NCBI GenBank assembly: GCA_016742125.1
Contig: JACVCM010000019.1
Coordinates: 1 to 38,893 of the forward strand
Direction: 5' to 3'
Length of the DNA stretch: 38,893 nt
Source: Sphingomonadaceae bacterium
GTDB lineage: Bacteria; Pseudomonadota; Alphaproteobacteria; Sphingomonadales; Sphingomonadaceae
Shown here: positions 7,675-16,736 of the stretch, piece by piece
How positions within the stretch are numbered: the stretch's first letter is position 1
Layout of the letters: each line of letters starts with the position of its first letter
Position numbers and translations under genes: made by a program
The notes under the pieces: model-generated
What the model saw: the letters and a program-made list of their open reading frames with translations, nothing else
Database searches by the model: none
Told to the model about the DNA's origin: nothing

Positions 7675-8549
7675 GCGAGCGGCTATTCGGGTGCATCGAA
7701 GCGGGCGGGACCAAATTTGTTGCGGGAATTGTGGCAGCGCCCGATGATATTCGGGAAACGGCGCGGTTCGATACAAAATCCCCGGACGAAACGATCGGAG
7801 CCACGATTGCCTGGTTGCAGGAGGCAGTGGACCGGCATGGGGCGCTGACGGCGATTGGCATTGCGAGTTTCGGGCCGCTCGAACTCGATCGACGGGCAAC
7901 AAATTGGGGCCATATTACCCGCACAACCAAGCCGGGCTGGAGCAATTGCGATTTCGCCGGACGCGTGGTGCGCGCTTTCAGCCTGCCGGTCGGCTTCGAT
8001 ACAGACGTGAACGGTGCTGCGCTGGCTGAATCGCGATGGGGCGCGGGGCGGGGCCAGAATATGTGCGTCTACATCACCATCGGGACCGGTATAGGCGGCG
8101 GCGCAATCGTCGACGGCAAGCCGTTACATGGACTGACGCATCCCGAGATGGGTCACATCCGTCCTCCGCGTCATCCGGCCGATCTCGATTTTGCCGGCAT
8201 CTGTCCTTTCCATGGCGATTGCCTCGAAGGTCTGGCAAGCGGCCCGGCGATCAAGGCGCGATGGGGAACCTCGCTATCGGAACTGGCACCCGACCATGCG
8301 GCACATGATATCATCGCCTGGTATCTCGCGCAGATGGTGGTGACCTTGCAGTCCATCATGGAGCCGGGGCGTGTGATATTGGGCGGCGGCGTCATGGGAA
8401 CGCCGGGACTGATCGGCCGGGTGCGCGAACGGACGGAGTTTCTAGGTAAGGGATATTTCAGGGGCAGGGCCCAAGACATCATCGTCCCGCCTGCGCTCGG
8501 CGACAAGGCCGGGCTGCTGGGCGGGCTCGCGCTGGCGCTGGACGTCTAG
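7671..8549 (+). CDS. ROK family fructokinase
   Basis: Cytoplasmic ATP-dependent sugar kinase, 292 residues, most likely making fructose-6-phosphate. Visible features are the N-terminal phosphate loop EAGGTKFVAG, the ITIGTGIGGG segment, and the zinc motif with a His in EMGHIRPPRH followed by CPFHGDCLEGLASGPA, the form typical of YdhR/Zymomonas-type fructokinases rather than glucokinases. The ATG at 7671 overlaps the GH68 stop; the frame is open upstream to 7545 but that part shadows GH68. It meets lacI tail to tail, the two stop codons sharing the four bases CTAG. Confidence 0.92.
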   Translation: MSERLFGCIEAGGTKFVAGIVAAPDDIRETARFDTKSPDETIGATIAWLQEAVDRHGALTAIGIASFGPLELDRRATNWGHITRTTKPGWSNCDFAGRVVRAFSLPVGFDTDVNGAALAESRWGAGRGQNMCVYITIGTGIGGGAIVDGKPLHGLTHPEMGHIRPPRHPADLDFAGICPFHGDCLEGLASGPAIKARWGTSLSELAPDHAAHDIIAWYLAQMVVTLQSIMEPGRVILGGGVMGTPGLIGRVRERTEFLGKGYFRGRAQDIIVPPALGDKAGLLGGLALALDV

Positions 8550-9559
8550 CTAGATTGGCGCACTACCAGTTGCGGATCGAGTACAACCGACTCGGTCTGC
8601 TCACCTGCAATGCGTCGGAATAATATGTCGATGAGATGCCGTGCACCGGCTCCGATATCTTGTCTGACGGTGGAAAGCGGCGGCACGGTCTGGTTTGCAA
8701 AGGGCAGATCGTCATAGCCAACAACATGAACCTCCCTTGGCACGGCTACCCCATGTTCGGACAAGGCGCGAAGCGCGCTCATAGCAGTGACGTCCGAAGC
8801 GGCGACGATGCCGTTGGGGATAGCGCTGCTTTCGTCGAGCCACTTGCTGATGGCCGGATGCGAATCCTCGGCGGTTAGGTGGACAGGTAATATGCTCAGC
8901 CGATCAAGCAGACCCGCTTCACTCAGCGCTCGCTTGCATCCTTTGAGCCGCTCGGAAATTTCAGGTGCAATCGCATCGCCCAGAAAGGCAAAATTGCGGC
9001 AACCGCGTTCAATCAGGTGGCGAGTCGCCATCTCGCCGCCTTTCAAATTGTCTGAACCCACCGAGCAATGCACCTGGCCGTCGAGCTTCGCACCCCATGC
9101 CACCATCGGCTGATAACGACTGGCAACGCGATCAATCACTTCAAGCTGGTCGGATTGGCCGATCAGGATAACACCATCGACCCGGCCCGAGTCCACCACC
9201 CGATTAAGCCAGTCAGGATCCTTGGGGATGACGCGCGACAGTAGCAGATCGTGCCCGCGCTCGGTAAGGCCATCGGCAAGATGACCCAGCATGGTAATGA
9301 AAAAGGGATCGGAAATATGCTGACCGACATCATGCCCCATTGGGATGAGCACGCCGATGGCACCAGCTCGTTTGATCCGAAGATTCCGCGCCATGACGTT
9401 CGGACGAAAATCATGTTCGCGTGCCAGTTCCTGAATGCGCTCACGCGTTTTTTTGGCGATGAGCTGAGAGTCAGCCAGTGCCCTTGATACCGTGCCGGGA
9501 GAAACACCCGCCAGTCGCGCCAAATCCGTTATGTTCCGGACCCGCCCCTGTTTGTCCAT
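8546..9559 (-). CDS. LacI/GalR family transcriptional repressor
   Basis: A 337-residue sugar-responsive regulator. The N-terminal HTH is clear (ITDLARLAGVSPGTVSRAL, residues ~10-28), followed by the hinge helix region NVMARNLRIKRAGAIGVLIP and a periplasmic-binding-protein-like effector domain with the closing YDDLPFAN and PPLSTVRQD segments. The ATG has an AAAGGAG ribosome site. It sits between the fructokinase (convergent) and the MFS carrier (divergent), and a palindromic operator lies in the intergenic region with MFS, so it probably represses itself and the whole sugar locus until an inducer such as the imported sugar appears. Confidence 0.95.
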   Translation of the reverse strand: MDKQGRVRNITDLARLAGVSPGTVSRALADSQLIAKKTRERIQELAREHDFRPNVMARNLRIKRAGAIGVLIPMGHDVGQHISDPFFITMLGHLADGLTERGHDLLLSRVIPKDPDWLNRVVDSGRVDGVILIGQSDQLEVIDRVASRYQPMVAWGAKLDGQVHCSVGSDNLKGGEMATRHLIERGCRNFAFLGDAIAPEISERLKGCKRALSEAGLLDRLSILPVHLTAEDSHPAISKWLDESSAIPNGIVAASDVTAMSALRALSEHGVAVPREVHVVGYDDLPFANQTVPPLSTVRQDIGAGARHLIDILFRRIAGEQTESVVLDPQLVVRQSS

Positions 9560-9635
9560 TTCCGCTCCTTTATCCCTCTATGTGCGGTTGATTCGTCGCT
9601 ATGGCAAGAGGCAAACACGGCGTCGTGAACGCGTT

Positions 9636-9653
9636 TTGCAATCGATTGTTGCA
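9636..9653. promoter_or_regulatory. LacI-type operator between lacI and MFS
   Basis: TTGCAATCGATTGTTGCA is a near-perfect palindrome around CG and repeats the operator found in front of GH68. It lies 77 bases before lacI and 66 bases before the MFS ATG, so it could control both divergent genes. No convincing -10 box is seen downstream toward MFS. Confidence 0.8.
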
Positions 9654-9718
9654 TTATCCCCCTTACGCGTTAGCATCTAACGTCGCAAGCGGTGGAAGGT
9701 TCCATCGGGGAGAGGAAA

Positions 9719-11053
9719 ATGAGCGAAGCCGTCGCGAAGCCGCATTTGTCGCTGTCCAAAATCCTGCAAATGAACCTGGGGTTTTTGGGCCTGCAGTTCA
9801 GCTTCGGTCTGCAGCAGGGGAATATGGCACCCATCTACTCCTATCTGGGGGCCGAGGAGGCGTCGCTCCCTATCCTGCAGCTGGCCGGGCCGATAACCGG
9901 CCTGGTTATCCAACCGATCGTGGGGGCGATGAGTGACCGGACCGATTCGAGATGGGGACGTCGAACGCCTTATTTCGTCATTGGCGCGATCCTGTGTTCG
10001 CTCGGCCTGTTCTTCATGCCGCTGTCGCAAAGCATATTGATGGCGGCCAGCCTGCTGTGGATCCTAGACGCAGGCAACAATATCACGATGGAACCTTATC
10101 GTGCCTATGTCAGCGACCGGCTCAACGAAGATCAGCACAATGTCGGCTTTCTGACGCAAAGCGCCTTCACCGGATTGGCCCAATGTCTGGCATTGGGCAC
10201 ACCCGCCCTGCTGGTCGGGCTTTTCGGAATCAATAAGGACGCCCTCGGCGCGAACAATATCCCCGATACCGTCTATATCGTTTTCACTATCGGTGCGGTG
10301 CTGTCGCTGTCGACGATATTATGGTCGGTAATCCGCGTTCCCGAGCTGCCGCTGACCGAACAACAAAAGGCCGACATAGCTGCGCAGCCCAAAACCACTG
10401 CGGCAACCATCCGCGAAATCGGGGACGCCATCCGCGAAATGCCCACACCGATGCGCAAACTCGGCATCATGATGCTGTTCCAATGGTATGCGATGGGCAT
10501 TTACTGGACCTATGTCACCTATTCGATCGCGCGATCGGTGTACAATAGCAGCGAGCCGCTGAGCGACGGCTTCAGAAGCGCTGTTCTGGCCAACGGTACT
10601 ATGGCCGCATTCTACAATGCCGTGGCCTTCGTCGCCGCGCTGGCGATGATGCCGGCGATCCGCAAGCTCGGCCCGCGCAGGGTGCACGCTCTGGCGCTGG
10701 TGGCAGGCGGATTGGGGATGCTGGCCATCCCGCAAATGACCGAAACCATGTGGCTGTTTCCCGCGGCGGTCGGTGTCGGCATTTGCTGGGGCAGCATAAT
10801 GGGTACCCCTTATGTCATGCTCGCAAGCTGCATCCCGCCGCGCCGTACCGGCGTATATATGGGGATTTTCAACATGATGATTGTCATCCCCATGCTGTTG
10901 AACGCGGCAACATTCCCTTTTTACTACGATCCCTGGCTTGGCGGCGATGCCCGAAATGCGCTGATGCTGGCGGGCGTATTGCTGGTGTGCGCGGCCGTGG
11001 CGGTGATGCAGGTCCGGGACAGCGAACTCGGGACAGTAGCAGCCGTGGCGTAA
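9719..11053 (+). CDS. MFS sugar transporter, SLC45/sucrose-carrier-like
   Basis: A 444-residue inner-membrane carrier with about 12 hydrophobic segments, probably a sugar:proton symporter. The signature between helices 2 and 3, GAMSDRTDSRWGRRTPYFVIGA, corresponds to the RxGRR motif of sucrose and maltose carriers (GPH/SLC45 type), and the N-terminus SFGLQQGNMAPIYSYLGA is also typical. I chose the ATG at 9719, directly after a GGGGAGAGG ribosome site; the frame is open to a GTG at 9692. Given its place in the locus it likely brings sucrose or an oligosaccharide from the periplasm into the cytoplasm. Confidence 0.9.
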   Translation: MSEAVAKPHLSLSKILQMNLGFLGLQFSFGLQQGNMAPIYSYLGAEEASLPILQLAGPITGLVIQPIVGAMSDRTDSRWGRRTPYFVIGAILCSLGLFFMPLSQSILMAASLLWILDAGNNITMEPYRAYVSDRLNEDQHNVGFLTQSAFTGLAQCLALGTPALLVGLFGINKDALGANNIPDTVYIVFTIGAVLSLSTILWSVIRVPELPLTEQQKADIAAQPKTTAATIREIGDAIREMPTPMRKLGIMMLFQWYAMGIYWTYVTYSIARSVYNSSEPLSDGFRSAVLANGTMAAFYNAVAFVAALAMMPAIRKLGPRRVHALALVAGGLGMLAIPQMTETMWLFPAAVGVGICWGSIMGTPYVMLASCIPPRRTGVYMGIFNMMIVIPMLLNAATFPFYYDPWLGGDARNALMLAGVLLVCAAVAVMQVRDSELGTVAAVA

Positions 11054-11107
11054 TTGCCACATAGAATAAAATTGCGAAAGATAATGCAAAGGATTGCAGA
11101 AAAATTC

Positions 11108-11135
11108 TTGCAAACGTTTTCCAGAAGTCTATCAG
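11108..11135 (+). promoter_or_regulatory. Candidate operator and promoter of the TonB-dependent receptor
   Basis: TTGCAAACGTTTTCCA (11108-11123) is a LacI/GalR-style palindrome around AAACGTTT; its left half TTGCAA matches the other two sites, its right half deviates. The same bases could give a -35 TTGCAA (11108/9-11114), a ~16-base spacer and TATCAG near 11130. A small GCGT-AAAA-ACGC hairpin follows in the leader, before the GGGGAGG ribosome site. The 139-base gap after MFS implies separate initiation here. Confidence 0.5.
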
Positions 11136-11192
11136 GGGGCGTCGAGGAGCGTAAAAACGCGGCCCGCTTTTTAGGATTTAGGGGAGGATGAT

Positions 11193-13712
11193 ATGAAAAT
11201 ATCCCGTTTCAACAGACATGTATCCGCATTGGCGCTCTGCGCTGCTTTTTGCGCGATCCCTGCCCATGCGCAGGATCACGCTGCGGCGCCCGAAGACGAA
11301 GCATCATCGCTCGACGAAATTGTGGTGACTGCGTCGGGCCGCGACCAAACCAAGATCGAAAGCTCGATTTCGGTTACCAGCATCGACGCGCAACTCATTC
11401 AGGATTTCCAGCCAAGTTCCGAAGCCGAAGTCTTCAAGCTGCTCCCGGGCATTCAGGTCCCCGGAACATCCGGACCCGGCGGCAACTCCAACATCGCAGT
11501 ACGCGGGCTTCCGGTCGCCACGGGTGGCGCGCCTTTCGTGCAATTGCAGGAAGACGGCCTGCCCGTCGTGCTGTTCGGTGATATCCAGTTCGGCAACAAC
11601 GACTATTTCACCCGATTCGACCCCTCGGTGGCGAATATCGAAGCCGTTCGTGGTGGTTCGGCCACGACGTTCGCGTCGCAGGCGCCGGGTGCAGTTATCA
11701 ACTATATCAGCAACTATGGTGCGCAAGAAGGCGGCTATATCGAGCTGCAAAAAGGCGTCGATTACGACCAGACGCAGCTCAATTTCCGCTATGGCGGTGG
11801 GCTGACCGACAGTATGAATTTCCACGTCGGTGGCTATTTCAAGCGCGGTCGCGGACCGCTCAATGCCGGGTACAATCTGTCGGACAGCATTCAGGTGAAG
11901 GCTAATATCACCAAGGAATTCGGTGACGGCAAAGGCTATTTCCGCCTGCTTTTCAAATATGCCGATACGCAGGAACCCAATTATACCGGCGCGCCGGCGC
12001 TCGCCACCATCAGCGGCGGCAAGGTTAGCAACGTAAAGGCTTTCCCGGGCTTCGACGGACGCAAGGACACCAACTATTCGAAGTTCAACCAGGATTTCCT
12101 GATCTACAACCGCGAAGGCCAGCTTGAGCGGGTCAAGATGGACGGGATCACCACAAAGCAAAAATCGATCGGCGCACAATTCCATTATGAACTGAGCGAT
12201 AATTTCAGCGTCGACAACAATGCCCGCTATTCGGATATCAGTGGTGGCTTTGCCTCGCCGTTCCTTGGCATTGCAACCCGCGCGAGCATAATTGGTTCGA
12301 CGGTGAATGGACGTGTCGTACAGGCCATCCGCTACGCCAGCGGACCCAATGCCGGGCAACTTTACACCGGCACCTATGTCGACAACAACGTCAACGTCAA
12401 AACCAACATTCGCGACCTCGGCAGCTTCGTCAACGACCTGACGCTGTCCGGCAAGTTCGATACCGGCTTTGCCGACCTGACTGCGCGTGTCGGTTATTTC
12501 TACATGGATCAGACCATCGCGATGGATTGGCATGTGAACAAGTCGCTGCGTGAGCTCTCCGGTAACAGCCCGTCGCAGCTAGATCTGTATGATAGCCCGA
12601 CTGCAACGGCGGCTGCCAACAAGATCACGCAGGAAGGCATCTCGGGCTACAACAATAACTGGGGCGATTGCTGCGCGCGCGATTATGACCTGTCCTATAC
12701 AAACACCGCACCTTATGCGCAGCTGGTGCTCGACAATGACACGTTCAACCTCGATGGCAGTGTCCGGTTCGAGAAGGTCAAGGCGTCCGGCTACACAATT
12801 AGGGGCGGCCCCGAATTCAATGTCAATTCAAGCGGTGTCCTCATCCCGACCATGACTGCCAACGGCCGGCGCGAAACGCTCGATTACAGCCGGAGCTACA
12901 CCAGCTGGACGGCGGGTGCATTGTGGAAGGCAACGCCGGACCTCTCGCTCTTCGGTCGCGCATCGCGAGGAGGCCGTTTCAACAGCGACCGTCAGACCGT
13001 CAGTGGCAAGTTCAATCCCGACGGCAGTCTCTGCACCCGCGCCCAGGCTACTGCCCTGACATGCACCGATGGCGTCACGCCGTCGGTGGACTTTGTCAAC
13101 CAGTATGAAATCGGGGTAAAAAACAGGGGCAATCTGGGCGATGGACGGTACACGGTCGAACTCACGCTGTTGAAAGGCGATTTCAAGCGCAGCGATTTCG
13201 AACCGACCACAACCGGCATTTGCCCCGGTGGCGGCTGTATCATCGACAATAGCTTCAAGACACAGGGCGCGGAGTTTTTTGCAACGCTAAGGTGGGGCGA
13301 TTTCAATTTCATCGCTAATGCCACTTACACGAAGGCGAAGCAGAAATTCACCTCGACCCGGAACGGCACACAGGTCGCGGGTTCGGCCAGCTTTGCCCGT
13401 GCACTCAACATTCCGGACTTGAGCTATTCACTGTCGGCCAATTACGACATCGCCGAAATCGCATCGCTCGGCGTGACGGCAGTCGGGCAGTCAGGGACAT
13501 TTGACGGTGCGCTCGAATATCCCGGCAAGACGATTTTCAACACCAATTTGAAGATCACGCCGATCGAAAATCTTCAGCTCGGGCTCAACGTCTACAACCT
13601 CTTCAACACCTATGACACGCGCGGCAATGGCAACGGTACGTTCGGCGGCGGTATCACCGGAACGCCCGTCATCGGGCGGACGCTGACCGGCTCGGTACGG
13701 TTCAGCTTCTAA
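11193..13712 (+). CDS. TonB-dependent outer-membrane receptor (sugar locus)
   Basis: An 839-residue outer-membrane beta-barrel. Residues 1-26 are a signal peptide ending in AHA, the TonB box is DEIVVTAS (about 41-48), the plug domain contains FKLLPGIQVPG and NIAVRGLP and the IEAVRGG segment, and the chain ends in the barrel signal RFSF. Several cysteine pairs (GDCCARD, ICPGGGCI) may form loop disulfides. It stands in the LacI-controlled sugar locus just after the MFS carrier and before the halogenase-like gene, so it most likely imports the oligosaccharide that GH68 and GH42 process; the substrate itself cannot be read. Confidence 0.93.
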   Translation: MKISRFNRHVSALALCAAFCAIPAHAQDHAAAPEDEASSLDEIVVTASGRDQTKIESSISVTSIDAQLIQDFQPSSEAEVFKLLPGIQVPGTSGPGGNSNIAVRGLPVATGGAPFVQLQEDGLPVVLFGDIQFGNNDYFTRFDPSVANIEAVRGGSATTFASQAPGAVINYISNYGAQEGGYIELQKGVDYDQTQLNFRYGGGLTDSMNFHVGGYFKRGRGPLNAGYNLSDSIQVKANITKEFGDGKGYFRLLFKYADTQEPNYTGAPALATISGGKVSNVKAFPGFDGRKDTNYSKFNQDFLIYNREGQLERVKMDGITTKQKSIGAQFHYELSDNFSVDNNARYSDISGGFASPFLGIATRASIIGSTVNGRVVQAIRYASGPNAGQLYTGTYVDNNVNVKTNIRDLGSFVNDLTLSGKFDTGFADLTARVGYFYMDQTIAMDWHVNKSLRELSGNSPSQLDLYDSPTATAAANKITQEGISGYNNNWGDCCARDYDLSYTNTAPYAQLVLDNDTFNLDGSVRFEKVKASGYTIRGGPEFNVNSSGVLIPTMTANGRRETLDYSRSYTSWTAGALWKATPDLSLFGRASRGGRFNSDRQTVSGKFNPDGSLCTRAQATALTCTDGVTPSVDFVNQYEIGVKNRGNLGDGRYTVELTLLKGDFKRSDFEPTTTGICPGGGCIIDNSFKTQGAEFFATLRWGDFNFIANATYTKAKQKFTSTRNGTQVAGSASFARALNIPDLSYSLSANYDIAEIASLGVTAVGQSGTFDGALEYPGKTIFNTNLKITPIENLQLGLNVYNLFNTYDTRGNGNGTFGGGITGTPVIGRTLTGSVRFSF

Positions 13713-13724
13713 AAGCACAAACTC

Positions 13725-13794
13725 CCCCCTCGGTGTCGCTCCATCACAAGGGGGAACAACATCGGGTCCGGCGGCGCAAGCTTCCGGACCCGAT
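13725..13794 (+). terminator. Tandem hairpins between receptor and halogenase genes
   Basis: Two stems: CCCCCT (13725-13730) with AGGGGG (13749-13754), then a perfect 11-bp pair ATCGGGTCCGG (13761-13771) and CCGGACCCGAT (13784-13794). No T-run follows, so it is either a weak terminator or a processing/stabilising structure that lowers expression of the downstream genes relative to the receptor. Confidence 0.5.
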
Positions 13795-13832
13795 TCATTG
13801 GCAAAGGAATTCGGGGGGTGTAACGGACGGGC

Positions 13833-15335
13833 ATGGGTGACAGGCGTATAGAATCGATCGTGATCGTCGGTGGCGGCTCGGCCGGTTGGATGACTGCCGC
13901 GGCGTTATCCAACACACTGCGCCGCAATTGCCGGATCACGCTGATTGAGTCGGATGCCATCGGCACTGTCGGTGTCGGTGAGGCGACAATACCGCCTATT
14001 CGCACCTTCAACGACATGCTCGGCATCGACGAGCGCGATTTTGTCAGGGCGACGCAGGGTTCGTTCAAACTGGGCATCCAGTTCGTCGACTGGGGCCATA
14101 TCGGCAACCGCTATTTCCATCCCTTTGGCCCGCACGGACGACCGTTCGATATAGTCGGCCTCCACCATTACTGGCTGAAAGCACGCCAGGCGGGGGATAT
14201 GGCCGCTTTCGACGAGCACAGCATGGCCTGGGCAATGGCGAAGGATGGCAGGTTCAACCGACCGGGGCAGGACCCGCGCAACGTGCTGTCGACCTTCGAC
14301 TATGCCTATCATTTCGATGCAGGGCTCTATGCGCGCTTTTTACGCAGCTTTTCCGAAGAACGCAGCGTCGCGCGGATTGAGGGCAAGATCGCCTCGGTCG
14401 CGCAAAATCCGGCCAGCGGTTTTGTAGAAAGCGTCATGTTGGAGGACGGGCGCCGCGTGGCAGGTGAATTGTTCATCGACTGCTCGGGCTTTCGCGGGCT
14501 GCTGATCGAAGGCGCGCTTGCTGCAGGCTATGAAGACTGGACGCACTGGCTGCCATGCGACCGCGCGGTCGCCATGCCCTGTGCCAAGGCTGGCGATTTT
14601 ACGCCCTACACCCGCTCGACCGCGCGCGAGGCTGGATGGCAATGGCGTATTCCGCTGCAGCATCGCACCGGCAACGGTTATGTCTATTGCAGCCAGTATA
14701 TTTCCGACGATGAGGCGGATGCGACGCTGTGCGCCAATCTCGATGGCGAGCCGCTCGCCGGACCGAACCGGCTGCGCTTCGTTACGGGGCGGCGGAAAAA
14801 GTTCTGGGACAAAAATGTCATCGCCATCGGACTGTCGAGCGGCTTTATGGAGCCACTTGAATCAACCAGCCTGCATTTGATCCAGGCGGGCATTTCGAAG
14901 TTGCTGGCGCTGTTTCCCGACAAGGATTTCAGCCCGCTCTTGATCGACGAATACAACCACATTGCAGTCACCGAGTTCGAGCGCATCCGCGACTTCCTCG
15001 TGCTGCATTACAAATTGACGACGCGCGATGACGGCGAGCTGTGGCGCTACTGCGCGAACATGGACATTCCCGACACGCTCGCTTTCAAGATAGACCATTT
15101 CAGAAGCTATGGACGCCACATCGCGCGCGACATGGATCTGTTCGGCCAGCCAAGCTGGCTCGCGGTGCATATCGGGCAGGCCAATATACCTGCCGGAGTC
15201 GACCCATTGTTCGATTATCGCGGCATCGATGGTCGCGAATGGCTCGGCAAGTTGCGCGCGGCGATGGCGGCGGAAGCTGCGCGGCAACCGACGCATCAAC
15301 AATTTATCGACCAGCATTGTAAAGCGGACATCTGA
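13833..15335 (+). CDS. Flavin-dependent tryptophan-halogenase-family protein
   Basis: A 500-residue FADH2-using protein of the PrnA/RebH fold. FAD loop GGGSAGWM at residues 13-20, the catalytic lysine in GSFKLG (Lys79, same number as PrnA), the halogenase signature WQWRIP (Trp269-Pro274), and the active-site Glu343 in MEPLESTS are all present, so the halogenating machinery looks intact. Family members of this branch recur beside TonB-dependent receptors in Caulobacterales and Sphingomonadales, where their substrate is unknown. There is no flavin reductase in the window. It is followed two bases later by the 2OG-oxygenase gene. The true reaction (halogenation or other flavin chemistry) is open. 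Confidence 0.92.
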   Translation: MGDRRIESIVIVGGGSAGWMTAAALSNTLRRNCRITLIESDAIGTVGVGEATIPPIRTFNDMLGIDERDFVRATQGSFKLGIQFVDWGHIGNRYFHPFGPHGRPFDIVGLHHYWLKARQAGDMAAFDEHSMAWAMAKDGRFNRPGQDPRNVLSTFDYAYHFDAGLYARFLRSFSEERSVARIEGKIASVAQNPASGFVESVMLEDGRRVAGELFIDCSGFRGLLIEGALAAGYEDWTHWLPCDRAVAMPCAKAGDFTPYTRSTAREAGWQWRIPLQHRTGNGYVYCSQYISDDEADATLCANLDGEPLAGPNRLRFVTGRRKKFWDKNVIAIGLSSGFMEPLESTSLHLIQAGISKLLALFPDKDFSPLLIDEYNHIAVTEFERIRDFLVLHYKLTTRDDGELWRYCANMDIPDTLAFKIDHFRSYGRHIARDMDLFGQPSWLAVHIGQANIPAGVDPLFDYRGIDGREWLGKLRAAMAAEAARQPTHQQFIDQHCKADI

Positions 15336-15337
15336 CC

Positions 15338-16711
15338 GTGGATGCTGCCGCGCTTTTCCGCACGGCGATCGCCGCGCGGCAAAGGCAAGATGTCGAAGCA
15401 GCAGTTGACGCAATCGACCGGGCGGCTCAACTGGCACAAGATAATCCGCAAATCGCCGCGGTGCGGGCGCAGCTTCATTATGAAAGCTGGCGTGCTGCCT
15501 ATGACCTGTTTGCCCATGCCGTGTGGTTAAATGACGACGATTTGCAGCTCGTCCGCAATATGGCTTTGGCGCTCTCGTCGGAAGGCGACGCGGACGCCGC
15601 ACAAAAACTGCTTGAACAACACCTCGCAGCCCGGCCCGATTGGCTCGACGGCCATAATATCCTGTCCCGCATCCGACTGACCGGCGGCCAGGGTGCAGGA
15701 CATGACAAGAGCTATGCCGAAGCGGTTCAGATATGTCCCGAAAACCTGCAGCTCCGCCTTGCATGGTTCCAGAATGCGGCCATCCGCAAGGACTGGGCCA
15801 AGGTCGCCGACATCCTGTCTGCTGCCGAACGCGCTTTTCCTGGGCAACGGGCGCTTGCCTCGGCGCGATTCTATCTCGCTAGCGAGTCCGGGGACGATGC
15901 GACAGTCGATACGCGGCTTGCAGAAGTTGCCGATATCATCGACCCCGGCCTCGACCTGTGCCGCGTCCGGCTGCATTTGCGGCGCGGCGACTTCGCTCAA
16001 GCCGAGGCCTGTGCCAGCCGCCACATCGGCACGCCTGCGGCCAATATGTTCTGGCCCTATCTGTCGCTGATCTGGCGGCTCACGGGTAATCGGAGCGTGA
16101 CGTGGCTCGATGGTGCGCCGCCCCTCAAGTCAGTGTGCGATCTCGATTTCTCGCCGGACGAACTCGGCGTGCTGGCCAAGACTTTACGCAGGCTTCACAT
16201 CCTTCATGCGCCCTATCCGGAACAATCCGTGCGTGGCGGGACGCAGACCGACCGGCCGTTATTCTTCAATCCCGAACCGGCGATCCAGTCGGCGCGAAGC
16301 AAAATCATGACCGCTGTGCACAACTATATCGCCGCATTGCCCGCCTCTGATCCGACGCACCCGCTGCTCGCGCCCCGCCGCGACGACATTCTCTTCGAAA
16401 GCAGTTGGTCGGTAAGACTGAAGGACCAAGGGTATCATGCGAGCCATACGCATGTCATGGGATGGATCAGCTCAGCCTTCTATGTCGCATTGCCAGAGCA
16501 GCCCGGTCCGGAGCCGTCGGGCTGGCTCGCGCTTGGCACTCCGCCTCCGGAGCTGGGACTGGGCTTGGAGCCCTATGCCACCGTCGAACCCAGGCCGGGG
16601 CGGCTGGTCCTCTTCCCTTCGACCATGTGGCATGGCACATATCCCTTCGATGCAGGCGAGCGACTGACGATCGCCTTCGACATTGCCTTGCCGCGACAGG
16701 GTTGCCATTGA
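15338..16711 (+). CDS. TPR protein with C-terminal 2OG-Fe(II) oxygenase domain
   Basis: A 457-residue protein starting at GTG two bases after the halogenase stop. The first ~250 residues are helical TPR-like repeats (AAIAARQRQDVEAAVDAIDR, MALALSSEGDADAAQKLLEQ). The last ~180 form a putative 2OG-Fe(II) oxygenase of the PF13759 type, with His370-Thr-His372, distal His432 in MWHGTYPF and the 2OG-binding Arg442 in GERLTIAFD. No signal peptide. Such proteins hydroxylate a protein or small molecule; the TPR part suggests a protein partner or substrate. Its constant pairing with halogenase-like genes near TonB receptors hints at one shared pathway, which is inference. Confidence 0.85.
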   Translation: MDAAALFRTAIAARQRQDVEAAVDAIDRAAQLAQDNPQIAAVRAQLHYESWRAAYDLFAHAVWLNDDDLQLVRNMALALSSEGDADAAQKLLEQHLAARPDWLDGHNILSRIRLTGGQGAGHDKSYAEAVQICPENLQLRLAWFQNAAIRKDWAKVADILSAAERAFPGQRALASARFYLASESGDDATVDTRLAEVADIIDPGLDLCRVRLHLRRGDFAQAEACASRHIGTPAANMFWPYLSLIWRLTGNRSVTWLDGAPPLKSVCDLDFSPDELGVLAKTLRRLHILHAPYPEQSVRGGTQTDRPLFFNPEPAIQSARSKIMTAVHNYIAALPASDPTHPLLAPRRDDILFESSWSVRLKDQGYHASHTHVMGWISSAFYVALPEQPGPEPSGWLALGTPPPELGLGLEPYATVEPRPGRLVLFPSTMWHGTYPFDAGERLTIAFDIALPRQGCH

Positions 16712-16736
16712 CGATTTCTCCAGTAACAAGGCGGCC

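Noticed and set aside
11304..12533. 409-codon ORF on the - strand
   Set aside because: Entirely antisense to the TonB-dependent receptor, whose signal peptide, TonB box and plug are unmistakable.
16683..16736. TTG start extending GH42 by 18 residues
   Set aside because: The extension lies mostly within the end of the upstream oxygenase gene, and the family begins at MLGVCYYPEHW.
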